Assembly: GCA_049999765.1 (NCBI GenBank)
Contig: JBNGIQ010009460.1
Location: 195,214 to 259,213 of the forward strand
Length of the DNA stretch: 64,000 nt
Origin: Phaeoceros laevis
Taxonomy: Eukaryota > Anthocerotophyta > Anthocerotopsida > Notothyladales
Reading direction: 5' to 3'
The translations under genes and the position numbers were made by a program. Below, in pieces: positions 22,085 through 34,649 of the stretch (the stretch's first letter is position 1; each line of letters begins with the position of its first letter). Below the pieces are notes generated by a model. It had not been told where the DNA came from and did no database searches. It saw only the letters and a list, made by a program, of their open reading frames with translations.

Positions 22085-22609
22085 TTAGATCTTGCCGGTT
22101 CCCTCTGGCCCCTTCTCGCCACCTGCTTGCGGGCCCTTCTTGATGGGGAGGAGCTCACCGGTTGAGGTAGCCCCTAGGTATCCAACCGAGGTAGCAGCTC
22201 CCAGAACGAGGAATTTCAGCAACAAACCCCTCTTGGTGAAGACTCCAGCGAAAGTTTCAAAGAACTTGCTCTGCATTGCAACGAGCAGATATGAATCAAA
22301 CTGCAAAGGGATTGCTCAACAATGCGAGCTCCTACGAGCAAGCAAACAAGCACAGCCAACCTGCAGTCCATTGTAAGGTGAGGGACCGTCCGAGCCGTAG
22401 AGGTCCCATTGGCCGGTGGTGCTAGCAATGTCGCCGAGGTCGAAGTAGACGCTCTTCTCGCCGTACTTGGCTGAGGCAACTCCCACCTTGCCGGGGGCAG
22501 CCTTCATGGAGACTGAGCGAGCCGAGGAGACGGCCAGCTTCTGCCCGCTGAGGCTGCTGGAGGCCAGGCCTGAGGGTGTTGACAGGGAGAGGGTCGTCAT
22601 GGCGGCCAT
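22085..22609 (-). CDS. psaH: Photosystem I subunit VI (PsaH)
   Basis: Exons 22609-22361 and 22270-22085; 144 residues. A Ser/Thr-rich plastid transit peptide (about the first 45 residues) is followed by the mature start [20 protein letters not shown], then [19 protein letters not shown] and [20 protein letters not shown] with one transmembrane helix, and [20 protein letters not shown] at the stromal tail. PsaH docks LHCII to photosystem I during state transitions. Single intron of 90 bp. No ambiguity of family. Confidence 0.96.
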
Positions 22610-23489
22610 TGTAACCTGTGCTGCTACTGCTGCTCCCCCCTGACTTGCCTGCGTACACGAGAGAAGACGCTTGCTGAGGTTGGGCGCTGGGCCAGTGGAA
22701 CAGAGCAATCCAGCAGTGAGAAGCTCTCTAGCCCAGCTGTGGGGCCTTGTCCTTGAGCGGAAGGATAAGCCGGATAAGGAGAGAGGAAGAGGGGACGTAT
22801 GGCAGCTGGAGAGAGACTGTTTCGGGCCCGAGGTTATTGATCCGGTTATTGAGGAAGTTTATTGATTCCCGTACTTTGAACTTTGATACTCGAGAGTAAA
22901 CGTTGGCTTACCATTTTCTTTCAACTCGTGGCTGTGAAAGCATCGAAGCACCCCAGAAACCTCGAAAACTTGCCCTTCAGCATCGCGGAACAATGAACCC
23001 CTACAATCATGAGATATGAAAGTTTCTTCTAGCAAGCAAAGCCGGGGGTGTCTACGAGCACCTCGTGAGCTCCTGGAGGTGCTCGATTCATATGGAGATT
23101 CCGAGGGCAACTGAATTAATTACTCGCACTTTAACACAAGATGCTCAGCATGTCTATCGCGTCTCCCTGTGAATTTAAATCACTATAACTGTCCACTACA
23201 GAGAAGCCACATTGAATTTGAGTTCCGAATGAATGAATAAAGACAATGAAATGGAAGCAAAATCGGAAGAGGTTTACGGACCACTAATGAGCTTGTGCAA
23301 GTGCAGGCCACCGCAAACCCATTTTGCATCTAACACCCTAATCCAAGCAAGAAGCTTCTTTCTACATTCAAAAGCCGCTTGGGTCAAGCTTCAAGCCAAC
23401 AAGCTTCACAGTTTCACAGATTTTTTACGTGTTCGCCCACAGAAAGGTGAAAGTGATGGCCAGCAAGCACCTCATACTCACCGTGACTC
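22610..23489. other. Upstream of psaH; nothing recognised
   Basis: 22610-22860 is the psaH 5' leader/promoter. A minus-strand frame at 22859-23110 shows no family signature. It could be remnant sequence 3' of the IleRS pseudogene. Confidence 0.45.
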
Positions 23490-25266
23490 TCAATGGGAAC
23501 CTTCACCTGCAGGAAACGTATCTCCCAGTGAGCGGCACCGAAAAAGATTGACACCCTGCAAAGAGCCTCGACTATACTGGTACGTAGGTACCTTGTTCTC
23601 GTGGGCAGCTACCTCGGTTCTTAGATTAGCAAGGTCTCTCGAAAGCAGGACGACTTGAAAGTTTTCAGCTTGCTCTGCGTTTCCAGATTCTTGCAGGGTT
23701 TCCAGATCCGATGGCTGAAACGCAAGGAAACCTTCCGCCTCAAGTCGCAGAGCATTCTGGACCAAAAATCTGTAGGCATTGTACCAGGGCAAGAAGACAT
23801 CCTTTACCTGCATGTATTTGTCTGATCAATCACTTAGCAACAACAGAATATTGCAGTACACAGCTTCAACGTCATCACCTTGAGGCACGAGGAAGGCAGA
23901 CGTCTGAAGGGAGAACTGACCAGGTTGAAACTGCTCTATATATCAAGGGGGTTTCAGATCGCCAGCAAAAAGGGTAAGAATGCATAATGCTGCCTGCAAG
24001 AACAAGTCTGCCAATGTCCCGTCCCAGATTCACAAGCCCATGACTTCTCACATGTGAAACGTAAGTTAAAGGACTGAAATGTTGCAATACCAGCCTTCAT
24101 ACGATTCTCACCTTAACTGTAGCAATGATGTCTTTATCCGCCTCCCTTGACATAGCGGCCCTTGAATGCAGTGGTCTTCTCCGTAAAGCAGCCATTGGCG
24201 TCTACTGGTTAGGGAACTGTTGCCCCTGGTCAAAGAGGAGATGAAATTTCACGTTTTAGGCCCTGAGATATTCTACTTGCATAAGGGTCTAAGTCTTCGC
24301 GACACTCAGAATTTTCCAGAATAACTCGTATCTTCAAGCACAATACCTTCTGAAATATGCCGCCAAGTAGACATACTCGGTAGTCATTCTCTCCAAATGC
24401 AGGGGCACAATGTACCACACCAGTACCACTATCATGTAACGTGATCATCCGCAACAACCTTGAAGGCCACATTTGACAAAGCTGAGAAGTAATCAAACAA
24501 AGGCAAGCAGCAATCAACAACAAACCATGACCTGCACTTTACCAACGTGAATTACGAGCCAGAATGCAATATCTGACCAAAGGGAACAAAGCAACTACCA
24601 GGTGTTTCCTACCTTATATCCTCGAAAACCAGGCTCTTCACATGGAGCTGTTTGAAGACCCACCAAACGCTCTCCATAAACTCTGGATCTAGTGTTCTGT
24701 AATCATTTCGATCTTCCCAGTTCTGTAATCAATACATCTTCCCAGTCTTGTGACAGTTTTCTCCCATTCCTGGCTATACCGCATCACAATACTTCGACAC
24801 TCCTCATTGTACTTGTCGATACCCATTGCAAGCACCTGTCATCGCACAGCAGAATTAAGCTTGCAGAAAGTAGATAGACTACGGGGCACAACTCCCTCGT
24901 GTTCACGCACCACAGCTTCCAATGGAACAAATAACCAACACCTGATCCTTCGTTTTGATGCCCAGTTTTTGATCGATCTCATACTCCAAAGGCTATCCAT
25001 GACAATCCCAGGCGAATTTTTCTCGTCACATGAAATCTGATTGCCGACTTGTGTCTGGTAACAATGTCCTTGATTGTGCCCGCTAGGATATGGCCATGAT
25101 GAAGCAGTCCTGTGGCAAATGGCGGGCCATTACAGAAAATTAAATCCGGTTTTCCTTCACTACGCTTCAACTGAGTACGGAACGCGTCCAAGGTCTCCCA
25201 CAGTCCAAGAATCCGTTTCTCTTGTTGTGGAAAACTGTAGCCTATGCCCTCCGGAACCTCCTCCAT
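23490..25266 (-). pseudogene. Cytosolic isoleucyl-tRNA synthetase, decayed
   Basis: Minus-strand pieces in the right order: FPQQEKRILGLWETLDAF, PPFATGLLHHGHILAGTIKD (HIGH-type motif), [78 protein letters not shown], then directly KDVFLPWYNAYRFLVQNALR. Damage is visible: a frame change before the GWDCHG region and a TAG inside it (near 25010); a partial duplication of gattacagaac (24692-24732) that shifts the frame; and loss of several hundred residues, including where KMSKS should be, between the CWRS block (~23960) and the KDVF block (~23800). The family is the eukaryotic cytosolic IleRS of over 1,000 residues; this remnant cannot encode a working enzyme. It lies head to head with the FTSHi4-like gene. 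Confidence 0.85.
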
Positions 25267-25486
25267 AGCAAAAACCAGATGTCAAAATGTCAGAGGGCTT
25301 CAGAGGGCTTCTGGTTTCCTGAGTTTTCGACCTCCTCAGTCTGATCAAACATAATGCGAGTCCAATCTCCACAACCTCAACCGGAAGAGACATTGAAGCC
25401 AAGTAAGCATGAGAGGGTTTAGGGTTTAAGGGATGCATGTGTATCTCCCCCTTGGGCAATGAATTGTTAATCTCGGCATTGCTGAG

Positions 25487-28400
25487 ATGGTGGTCGCAGG
25501 AGCCTCCTGCAGGCCATGTCCCTGTATTTTCGCGCAGAGTTCGAGGGCTCAACGCCCTCTTCGACAAAGTACGTCAGTAACTGGCATGAGCACGGGATTG
25601 AGAATCTGCGGAGATGTCCGTTGGAGCTCAAGATTTGTAGCATCCAAGGCGTTCTGGAGAGGTTCAGAGCACAAAAAAATCGTTGCTCTGCAGGCGAATT
25701 CTAGATTTTCCCAAAAATCACCTGGGTACCGAAATCGGATTGTGACAAATGCGCAGAGAAATGGGGATGAGTCAGGACCGGCTGCAGCAGATGAGAGTAA
25801 TGGGAGACAGGAAGGCTTGGATGTTGGAACAGCAGAGGAAGAAAATGGGAAGGAGCTCAAGAGTGTTGTTCGGAGAGGTGCGTTGCGCTATTACGAGGAA
25901 TTCAAGGAGGAATTGAAGAGTGCCACAGGGATTGACCCTGGGTCTTTGAAAGCGGCACTTGTATCTCGGTATAAGTTTACTAAAGGATTCATAGCCATCA
26001 CAACTGACAGTGCCAGGGACCAGGCACAGTTGCTTTTGAGCGAAGCAAAGGCTTTAAAGGACAGAGGAGAGAAGGAGATGGAAGTCCTCAGAGAACGGTA
26101 TTGGCCTCAATTTTTGGCCTACAACAGTCTGAAGCTTTGGAAGGTGGGTAGAGGTATCAAATTTTTCCGAGTGTCCGTCTTCATGGAATGAGAAGTACCA
26201 ACTAGCTGTCTACATATTTGCTTACCATTGTGTTTGGAAGTTCGCAGCTAATATACGTGGGTTTGTAATAGGATGTTAAGCAATGGGATGCTAAAAGAGC
26301 GGGCACTCTCCTCCTTTACTTTGCGTTGGTCACAGCAACTGTCAGAGGACTATACACAACGGTAACTCGACCTCGACTGTCTCCTAGCGCAGCTCAGACA
26401 CTAGCTACTGGTTACATGGAGGCTATTATACCATTGCCTACACCTGAAAACATTCGAGAGTAAGTAGCTCCGCTCCTAGAAAATTTGATACTTCAGTGTG
26501 TTGACTTTGTGCAAATTAATTTTCAGAGCAGGGTAGTAGTAAAAGTAACCTAATTGAAGGGTGTTTGCAGAGTCAAGAAGAGCATATTTAGGAGTCAGAT
26601 GCCAACAGGGCTTAAGGTAGAGAAGCATGTGCTAGGGAAGGATGGGCAATACCACCGCGATCCTTCATATGTAGGGGAGAATGCTTGGAATGAAAGTGAT
26701 GATCAGGAAATTGACCTGAACAAGGTCATTGACGAAGATGAGGATTTGGCAGATTCAGATAAAATTGAGCTGAAGAAACTTGGGGCTGAGGCCAAGGCAG
26801 AAAGGCTTGCAAAGGAAAAACACGATCAGGAAGAACTTGTTGCTATTTATGGTATGCTTGTGCCTACTCCAAATTATCATGGCATTGTCGTGTCTATTAG
26901 CTCAGGCTATACTGTCGGTTACACAGTCTAAGGGTAAAGTGTATGTAGTGGTCATTCAAAGCAACAGTTGACTCAAAGGTGCAAGTGGGGTTTCACATAT
27001 CTTACATACCTGTGTCACAGGAGACCGAGCTGTACAAAGCAGTGAAACTGAGAAGCAGCAAGTGGAAGAATGGTCGAAAAGACCCTGGCAAGAGCGGTTG
27101 AATGAGTGGGAGAGGATCCTTGCAGAGGAAAAAAGAGAAGAGCTTACTGACCAGACTACACGATATATAGTCAAGTCTTCCATGCCAGAGGTCCGAGCAA
27201 ACTTCCTAGCTGAGCAGGAGGCAAACGAGTCACTTCCACCAAGTTTGAAGTCCTCATTCTGGGTTGCCAGAAGATGGTGGAAATACAGGCCAAAGTTGCC
27301 TTACACTTATTTCCTTTCGCAAGTGGAAAATCTCCAGGTACTTGGTGCTCTTCTTGTAGCACATCTATGAAGAGATGATATGGTCTTTGAGTTCTTGCTA
27401 CACTGGAAGCATTGCCTTGCTAGACATTCCACTGCTATCCACTCAAAAGCTGCTGACATTTGCACTTTGGCTTGCAGGTTGCCTCTGCAGTATTTAGTAC
27501 GGATATGCGAAAGCTGTACGTTACCATGAAAGATGGTTTTCCCTCTGAGTTTGTGGTATATTCCTTAAGCTGTGTTGTCTTTCCAACGCCCTGGTGTTAT
27601 TTGTCGAATTGTTCTATGGCTGAAACAACTGTACAATGGAGCACTACCTGAACTGTTTCAAGTCCTGTTGACGCTTTGGAAATTTGGTGACTGCGGCTCT
27701 CATAGAGAGTCGTTGCTGTTGACTCCTGACAAGATTTTGGTCTGCCTGCTACAGGTTGACGTTCCAGTGGATCCTTACCTGTACCCCAAACTGAAAAACT
27801 GTATGGTGGATATTGACATTTTGAGTCGCAGTAACTTATCTTTCTATTCCCGGGTACTTATTTCAGTACTACCTGGCATCCTCATTATCCTGTATATCCG
27901 GGCTCTAATATATCGGGCAAAGGAGAAGATGACAGAAGAGATATATGACCTTCTAAAAATGAATCGCCGACAGTTGATTCTGGTGCATGTCCTCCCACAC
28001 ACACTCTCTCTCTCTTTCTATTTCTCTTCTGGCTCTATTTCTGTGCTTTGCTATTCTTACGCTTTCCCTCTCTTTCTCTGTGTCTGCTGGTTCTATTTCT
28101 GTTGGTGCTTTGATATTTTCACTCTTACATTGCATGTTTTAATCTGGTGTTGGTTGAGTGCTTCGTCAGCCGGAGCTTGCTGCTGATAAGGCGAAGACAC
28201 AATACAAGGATGTTGTTGTCGGAGGTGATGTCTGGGTTGTTTTGGATGAGATCATGACCTACATGCGTGACCCTTTGAAGTATCACAGCAAGAGAGTAAA
28301 GCTTCCAAGGGTAATAGCTAGTGCTTCCATCCGTTATGTACTTACGAATCTTCTGGATGTCCACGTCTTAGTGAAGTGGTGAAATCAGCCTTCGAGTTAG

Positions 28401-30592
28401 GCATAATTTGTTTGACCAAGTTCTTAGCTAGGAAAGATTCTCAATGCAGGGAATCCTCATCAGTGGACCACCGGGTACAGGGAAGACGTTACTAGCAAGA
28501 GCAATTGCAAGAGAAAGTGGCCTACCATTTGTGTTTGCTTCTGGGGCAGAATTTGTAGAATCTAGCACTGGAAATGGCTCAGACAAGGTTTTTGACATAT
28601 TCTTTACAGCAAGGGCAAACGTATGAAACCTATCATGCCTCTTTGCCTTTCCAAAACTTAGTATAGCTAGTTGCATTATCACTTAATTTTAGATGAGCTA
28701 TTTTGGGAAGACCAATGAATTATGCCATGTTTCCAATCTGCAGGCACCCTCGTTTGTATTCATCGATGAAATTGATGCGCTGGCTGGAAAGAATCTGAAT
28801 GATGATGCAGAACGAAGAGCCACTTTTGAGCAGCTGTTGGCAGAACTTGATGGAGAGTGAGTTCACTTGACCGCTTACAATAGGTCTATTTTCATCTTGA
28901 TCCAAATCACATTGAAATATCCAATGTTGTAGAAAATCCTGATTACCTGTTACTGGTCGCAGACCTGAAGACACTGATGTAGACAGGTTCTCTCTCCGTC
29001 AGGCAGTGATCTTGATTGCTGCGACGAACCGACCTGATGAGTTAGATGAGCGGCTTATGGTGCCAGGGCGAATTGATCGAGAGATTCACATTGGATTGCC
29101 CGGCGAAGCAGAACGTATCCAGATATTTGGTGTTCACAGTGAAGGGAAGAAGTTGGCGAAGGATGTCGACTTTTCCAAGGTTGCTTTTCCTTCCTCTAGT
29201 TTGTCCACCAATATTCTGTGGAGGTAGGTGCCTGGGAGGATTTCCGTGAAGTTGAAGCCCGTTTGCACTGCAACGTGTACTTCTCTCTAATGTGCAGATT
29301 GTATACCGAACCATTGGATATTCAGGAGCAGACATCAGAAATTTTATCAACGAAGCTGGAATCATGGCGGTAAGGAAGTGTTTTTTGAAAATTTGGCTTG
29401 ATAGACCCTTCGCTTTCTTGTTTGTTTTGGTCTGATGGTGAACCGGATGATTTCAGGTCAGGAGAGGACATACCGAAATAAGTCAGCGTGACTTTCTTGA
29501 TGTCTTGGATAAACAGCTATTTGAAGGCATGGGAATGGTTTTGACAGATGATGAGCAACAAAGGATTATGTCACAGGTGGACAATTTCCTACTTTCCACC
29601 GCAAAAGAAAAGAATGCCCTTTTTAAAATTCTGCAGAATAGCATTAGTCCGGCTCTGTCCTCAGTCAACACCTCTAGAGGCAATCAGACCGTTTGTGGTT
29701 GTAGGCTCAGCTTCATGACAAGAAACTTGTCCTAACTGTTCAGGTACCAGATGAGAGCAAGAACCTGCTGGCAGTGCATGAAGCTGGGCACATCCTTTTG
29801 GCACATCTTTTCCCAAGATTTGACTGGCATGCTTTTAGTCACCTCCTGCCAGGAGGCAAGGTATGCGTGCATAAAATTTTGTGCAGTTTGCAGTTTGACT
29901 ATGAACGGGCCTGTATTGCTACTCTACTTATTTGAAGCTAGAGAGAAATGCTTCCAACAGAAGCACCTTAACTTCGGTGGTTTGGCTTCCATGTCCAGGA
30001 AACCGCCCTGACTGTCTTTTTTCCAAGGGAAGAGATGCTTCAATTAGGGTATACAACTGTTGGCTATTTAAAAATGCAGATGGTTGTTGCTCATGGCGGA
30101 CGATGCGCAGAGCAGATCCTGAATGGGGCTGATATAACAGATGGAGGGCAGGATGATTTGGTGAAGATATCAAAGGTGCTTGATTGTGCTTGCTTCAATT
30201 TTTTGTTTCTTTTGGTGATTCCTGGTTGCTCCAGGCGCTTCTTCTCTGTTGCCAGCTCCCATCTTGTATTTGGTAGCCATCAGTTTTGGGGCCGTTTTGT
30301 TTCTTACTAGATTGCACGAGAGTTGGCCATAAGCGTGGCAAGCCCCCGTATTGGACTTTACCCCAAGAAGTGGCAGGGCCATCTGGATCCTCCCCCTCGC
30401 CCTGATGAAGTTGAGCTTATCCCTAAGGAGGTGTCTCCGTGCTTGTTTCTTAATGAGAGGCTTTGGCTGTGGAGTTGGTGGTATGCCGTTCCGGATATGG
30501 TACGAGTGGGTATGCCTGAGCCAGAGTTTGTTATGGGCTGTGGCATGCCAGTGGGGCAAACCAGGCTCACATATCGTGCACGTGTCAAATGA
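25487..30592 (+). CDS. FTSHi4-like plastid AAA-ATPase
   Basis: Fifteen exons traced: 25487-26143, 26272-26459, 26571-26851, 27021-27337, 27477-27555, 27755-27982, 28170-28310, 28450-28620, 28744-28856, 28963-29179, 29298-29369, 29457-29576, 29744-29860, 29999-30175, 30311 onward. There is an N-terminal plastid-type extension, two hydrophobic segments ([39 protein letters not shown]), Walker A GPPGTGKT, Walker [11 protein letters not shown], second region of homology [13 protein letters not shown]...GRIDR, then [20 protein letters not shown] and [12 protein letters not shown]. The order and text match Arabidopsis FTSHi4, an inner-envelope protein of the Ycf2-FtsHi import motor. HEAGH is kept here, although FTSHi proteins are usually described as inactive proteases. 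The C-terminal ~100 residues of the family were not found after PKE (30430), so the end is uncertain or the gene is truncated. Confidence 0.85.
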
Positions 30593-32082
30593 GCTCTTCA
30601 AGTCTTTAGAAGGGATGTGAGAAGAGTAAGCAAGCTTGGCTCCCTGTAACTTGCTGTTTTGGTCTTGTGCAGGCATGGACCATGGTGTGTGTAGCTGTGC
30701 TCATTCGTGTCGTTTTGCGCTATTTTGTGTTATTTGCAGTGTGCGAGCTGAGCAAAGCCACGGAATCGTTCGCCTCCCGGGCGTGACTACTTTCCTCGGT
30801 CTCGTCGTCGATCATAAATTTCATGAATCCTGTAGTGCTGCCAGATCCATTTCTGTTGCCAGAGTTTATCTATCCTGCCCTCTGCACCGGAGCTAACGTG
30901 AAGTGCAAGATTCCATTGCTTCCAGATGCACTAAACATCCTCGAGCAGGGGCGGATGGTGGCACTATCTCCCCCACGTTAATTTTGGGGTGGAAATGAGA
31001 CAATTTTGTTAGAGACTGAGAAGCTCAAGAAAGTAAGTCCGGAGTACCAAACTTCAGTTTGCAATTTCCCAGGGCAGGAACATGCGGTTGAATGGAATAA
31101 CACGCCAAGCCAATTCGATGTGGCGACGAAAAGATTCCGTTTGAGCTCGATATTGATAGCTTGGAATGGAGATTATTTCTCAACATGCCAGCATCATTAG
31201 GTCTAGTGGAGAGTCTCATTTGAATCCCGCCCAACGAGACCAACCGAATCTCAATGCACATCGAAACCTTAAGCTGAAGGGCTATCGAACTCCGTGCTCG
31301 TGCGGGTCAGTCAGGCTACAGTTCCCTTCGTCGCTTGAGTACGTCGTACGAGTTGGTCTGTGGCTGATGCCCGCCTCAGTGTTATTGCAATGTGGTTGCA
31401 CTTCGGTTTTCGTCGTCCGGTCTCTTCTCGATTCCCTGGGGAGGGCCTCATATCGCACTTGGAGATAGACTGGGAGCAGCCGAGACTCAGAGCGACTTAT
31501 CGTGATTCTAATTTGTTTGTTCTCGTCAACCGCTCTGTTCACGTACAGCTGTGACTTCGTTCTGGCGGAGATGTTGTCGTTTCGAGACCGGGAATTTGGA
31601 CGAGGATGTGCAATTCCCTTGCAGAGCTCCCCATGTCGTGGCGTGGGATGATTAGGAGCAGGCTGAGAAGAGAGGACTCAGGTCGAAAGGCATAATTGGA
31701 GCAATTCGCTGTCCTCAAGACGGTAACGTCGTGTTGATTAGCGACCGCTGGTTCTTTGGAGGTTGTCAGTTGATGCGGGGATCGGCTCCGAGTCGAATTG
31801 GAACATAGGTCCTCAGGGTTTCAATCTTTACTGTCTGACGGGTTGGGAGGGTCGGAATTGGTGGAATCTGGAGGCTGTTATGGAGGCAAACGTTTGCGGT
31901 TATACAGGCATAGTGGAGGGTTTTGGTTGGCCGAGCCTGGCCATGGGGTTTATATCTCATTTTACCTGGTGCAGCCATGATTGAGGCGGGGATGTTGAGC
32001 TAGGCGTGAGCTTTGTCAGCCGGCTTTGCTGAGGATTGGAAAAGGTCCGTCGTGGCAATCGTGCAAGTTAAGCGGTTATGGT
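30593..32082. other. Between FTSHi4-like and TRF-like genes
   Basis: The missing FTSHi4 C-terminal exons would be expected here, but no family motif was found on either strand. Short ORFs only. Confidence 0.45.
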
Positions 32083-33963
32083 ATGGAGCAGCGAGACACA
32101 TGTTTTTCAGCGTCTCCCCTGGCCTGGAAGTGGATATTGGAGAAACTGGTGGGCAACAAGAACGTGGGAAAGCCGATCCTGAAAGGTCAGTCTCTTTCTG
32201 AATTGTGTTCATCGCTGTGGCATCGGCTCTATTCTTTTTCCAGTATAGACAAGGGCATGCTTGGGCTAATGTGGCTTTTGCCTTGGACTCCATGCTTTAG
32301 GATTATCTGGTTATGTCAAGGATATTGAGGAACCACACTGCCGTCCACTTCTTCGCAGACTTGCCCTGCGCTACTTGGAAGAATCCATTGCAAATGATAG
32401 GCTGGATAGCAGCATCATCCCCTTAGTGAAAGCTGCATCAGAAGTTGATACTCCTGATTCTCGACTACTAGTTTCACAGAGAAGCCCAGACAAGAAGCTG
32501 CTTATTCGTGTTAAAACTGAGGTATCGAGGAACTGTCCTGTTTTCTCACTCATGCTACTTCCGGTTAAAATCGCTGTTCACTGGTCACAGACTCTCTGGT
32601 CCTGGTCCTACCAATGACGCTCTGTGCACTACTGTCTTTGTTTTTTCTCATGGTTCTGTCGCTCAAATTTGGAAACAGGCAGTAATTTCATGGATCAGAA
32701 AGGAATCAGATGGCGAAGTAGTGGATTGGGATGCTTTTGCTCAAACTCTGAGTGAGGCTTTTCCACCCGACGACCTCGATCCAGAGACATGTACTCAAAG
32801 GGAAGAGCTTCTAGCAGCTCTTGCGGTATGCAAAGGAAGAGGTCCAGGATTGAGTTTTTACTGCCAGGCCTTCCTTGTCTAAGCAAATCTGAACCGCTTT
32901 TATGTGCCGATTTTACTGTGCTCAGAGCAAGGATGAGAAAGTGGTGGCCAGGCACCCGATACAGAGACTGAAAGAGGACCTGCTTCATTTTATTAAGCAG
33001 AACAAAGCATCGATGGAGCAGCCTATGTTAGACCAGGTGCACTCCCGAACCTCTGCTGTCTATGTTTCTTTTATGTTAGTTACGTGTCTCTCTATGTGTC
33101 GGTTAGTGGATATTGTGACAGTCTCTCTTTTGCCTGAAGGAACTGAGTTCACATGGGTTGCACTGTCCAGATTGCCCATAGTTACTTCGATGAATCGCTC
33201 CAGAAGAGGTCCTATATCGTAGCTGAACCTCAGAACGGTAGTGATGGCGGTGATGTGCATGTGAAGCAAAGAACAAGATGCCAAGCTCCGGTTTCTGATA
33301 TTCTGAACCATGCAAAGGTTGGAATGCCAGAAATGGAAGCCGGATTGGCCCTCACAACTGAAGAGCAGCCTATAGCAGGCAAATCCGTTTTGCCGAAATT
33401 GTTACACAACGAAACGTGTGTGGAAAGTAGAGAAGACTACGTAGACTTGCAAGACAAATCTAGAGAACTCCAAAGCCAGGTCAGGCAGAGCAATGGACCT
33501 ATTGCAACTAGAGATGGTCAGAGCAGCCAGTTGGATGAAGGAACCAACACCTGCAACCTTCGTAATTTGTCTGCTCACGGTGATGCTGGCACACAGCGTG
33601 ATGGGCGGAAAAGGAGGATGGAATTTGTTGGAATGAGTTGTGTTGATAGTGGCCGCAAGGCAATCCCTGGACTCCGGAGGAAAGCTCTAGCCTGGACCCC
33701 ACAGGAAGAAGAAGCACTCAAGGTATGTGCATGTGCTCCTGCAATCTTTGAGTGGGTTTCAGGAAATTCAAACTGCTGATGATTCTCTCTATGCTTTGCT
33801 GTTCTAGGACGGTGTAATGAAGTACTCGCAAGATGGTGGAAGGTGGGGTTTTCAGTGGCAACGCATTCTCGAGTCTGGATATGGAGTTTTTGACCCCAGC
33901 CGAACGGGTGTTGATCTCAAGGATAAATGGCGCAACGTGCAAAGACGTGCATCTCCAACGTAG
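32083..33963 (+). CDS. TRF-like Myb telobox protein (TRFL family)
   Basis: Six exons: 32083-32185, 32301-32521, 32679-32825, 32926-33036, 33171-33722, 33808-33963 (TAG); 429 residues with phases that close. The N-terminal helical part (WKWILEKLV..., PLLRRLALRYLEESIAND) resembles the conserved N-terminal region of plant TRF-like proteins. A C-terminal Myb/telobox follows: KALAWTPQEEEALKDGVMKY, GGRWGFQWQRILESG, then the diagnostic VDLKDKWRN. The middle (residues ~200-380) is polar and probably disordered. TRFL proteins bind double-stranded telomeric-type TTTAGGG sequence or act as transcription factors; which applies here is unknown. The protein ends a few residues after the third Myb helix. 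Confidence 0.82.
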
Positions 33964-34649
33964 CCCTCGCCGCTCACCCGAAACTGGCTTAGCACTAAGT
34001 TAGCAGCTACTGGTGTCTTAGCTAAGAAAATATTCTTTATGAAAACGAGGAAATTCACTATGGACAGCTCACTTAGTGTTAGCTGAAACATTTGAGCCTC
34101 AACAAGGTGCCCCACGCTTTTGCTGATTCTCTGCTGGTTCAACAATGCTTTCAAGAGATGCCCACCGCAATCAACATGCTCTTGAACTGGAGTCGCCACC
34201 TTGTAATGGTAACTGCCTACTTTTGATACAGTGTGTCATGGTAGGCCTGCTCCTGACTTTGTCCTGAAGCCGGGATTAGTGGGAGCACCGACGCCATCGC
34301 CTTTTGGGTCCAACTCTGCCCCAGGTGGAAGCCAGCAACCCGCAGGCCATGCTGCTGCCATGCCCTTGAGCAAGCATGCCCCCATGCCGCTAAAGCACGA
34401 CCACAGCAGCATTGCCCCCTCCCATGGGTCCAGAACCAGGCCAACCTCAACTTTGCCTCTGACATTGCCACACAATATGAAGTAAAGGAGTTCTTGGACA
34501 AGTCACACCCCCAGCAATTTTGAAGGGCTACCCTGAGGAACCTACCGAATCTGGCGACAGACCCTCCAGTTGTGCAAGGTGACTCTCACTTGCATGACCA
34601 ACAGCAGGCAGGTGGTGGAACTGCTTCAGTTGCCATTTTTTCTCTTCCC
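33964..34649. other. Convergent 3' region
   Basis: Between the ends of the TRFL (+) and PPR (-) genes. The GC-rich tract at 34230-34480 opens frames on both strands with no recognisable product. Confidence 0.5.
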
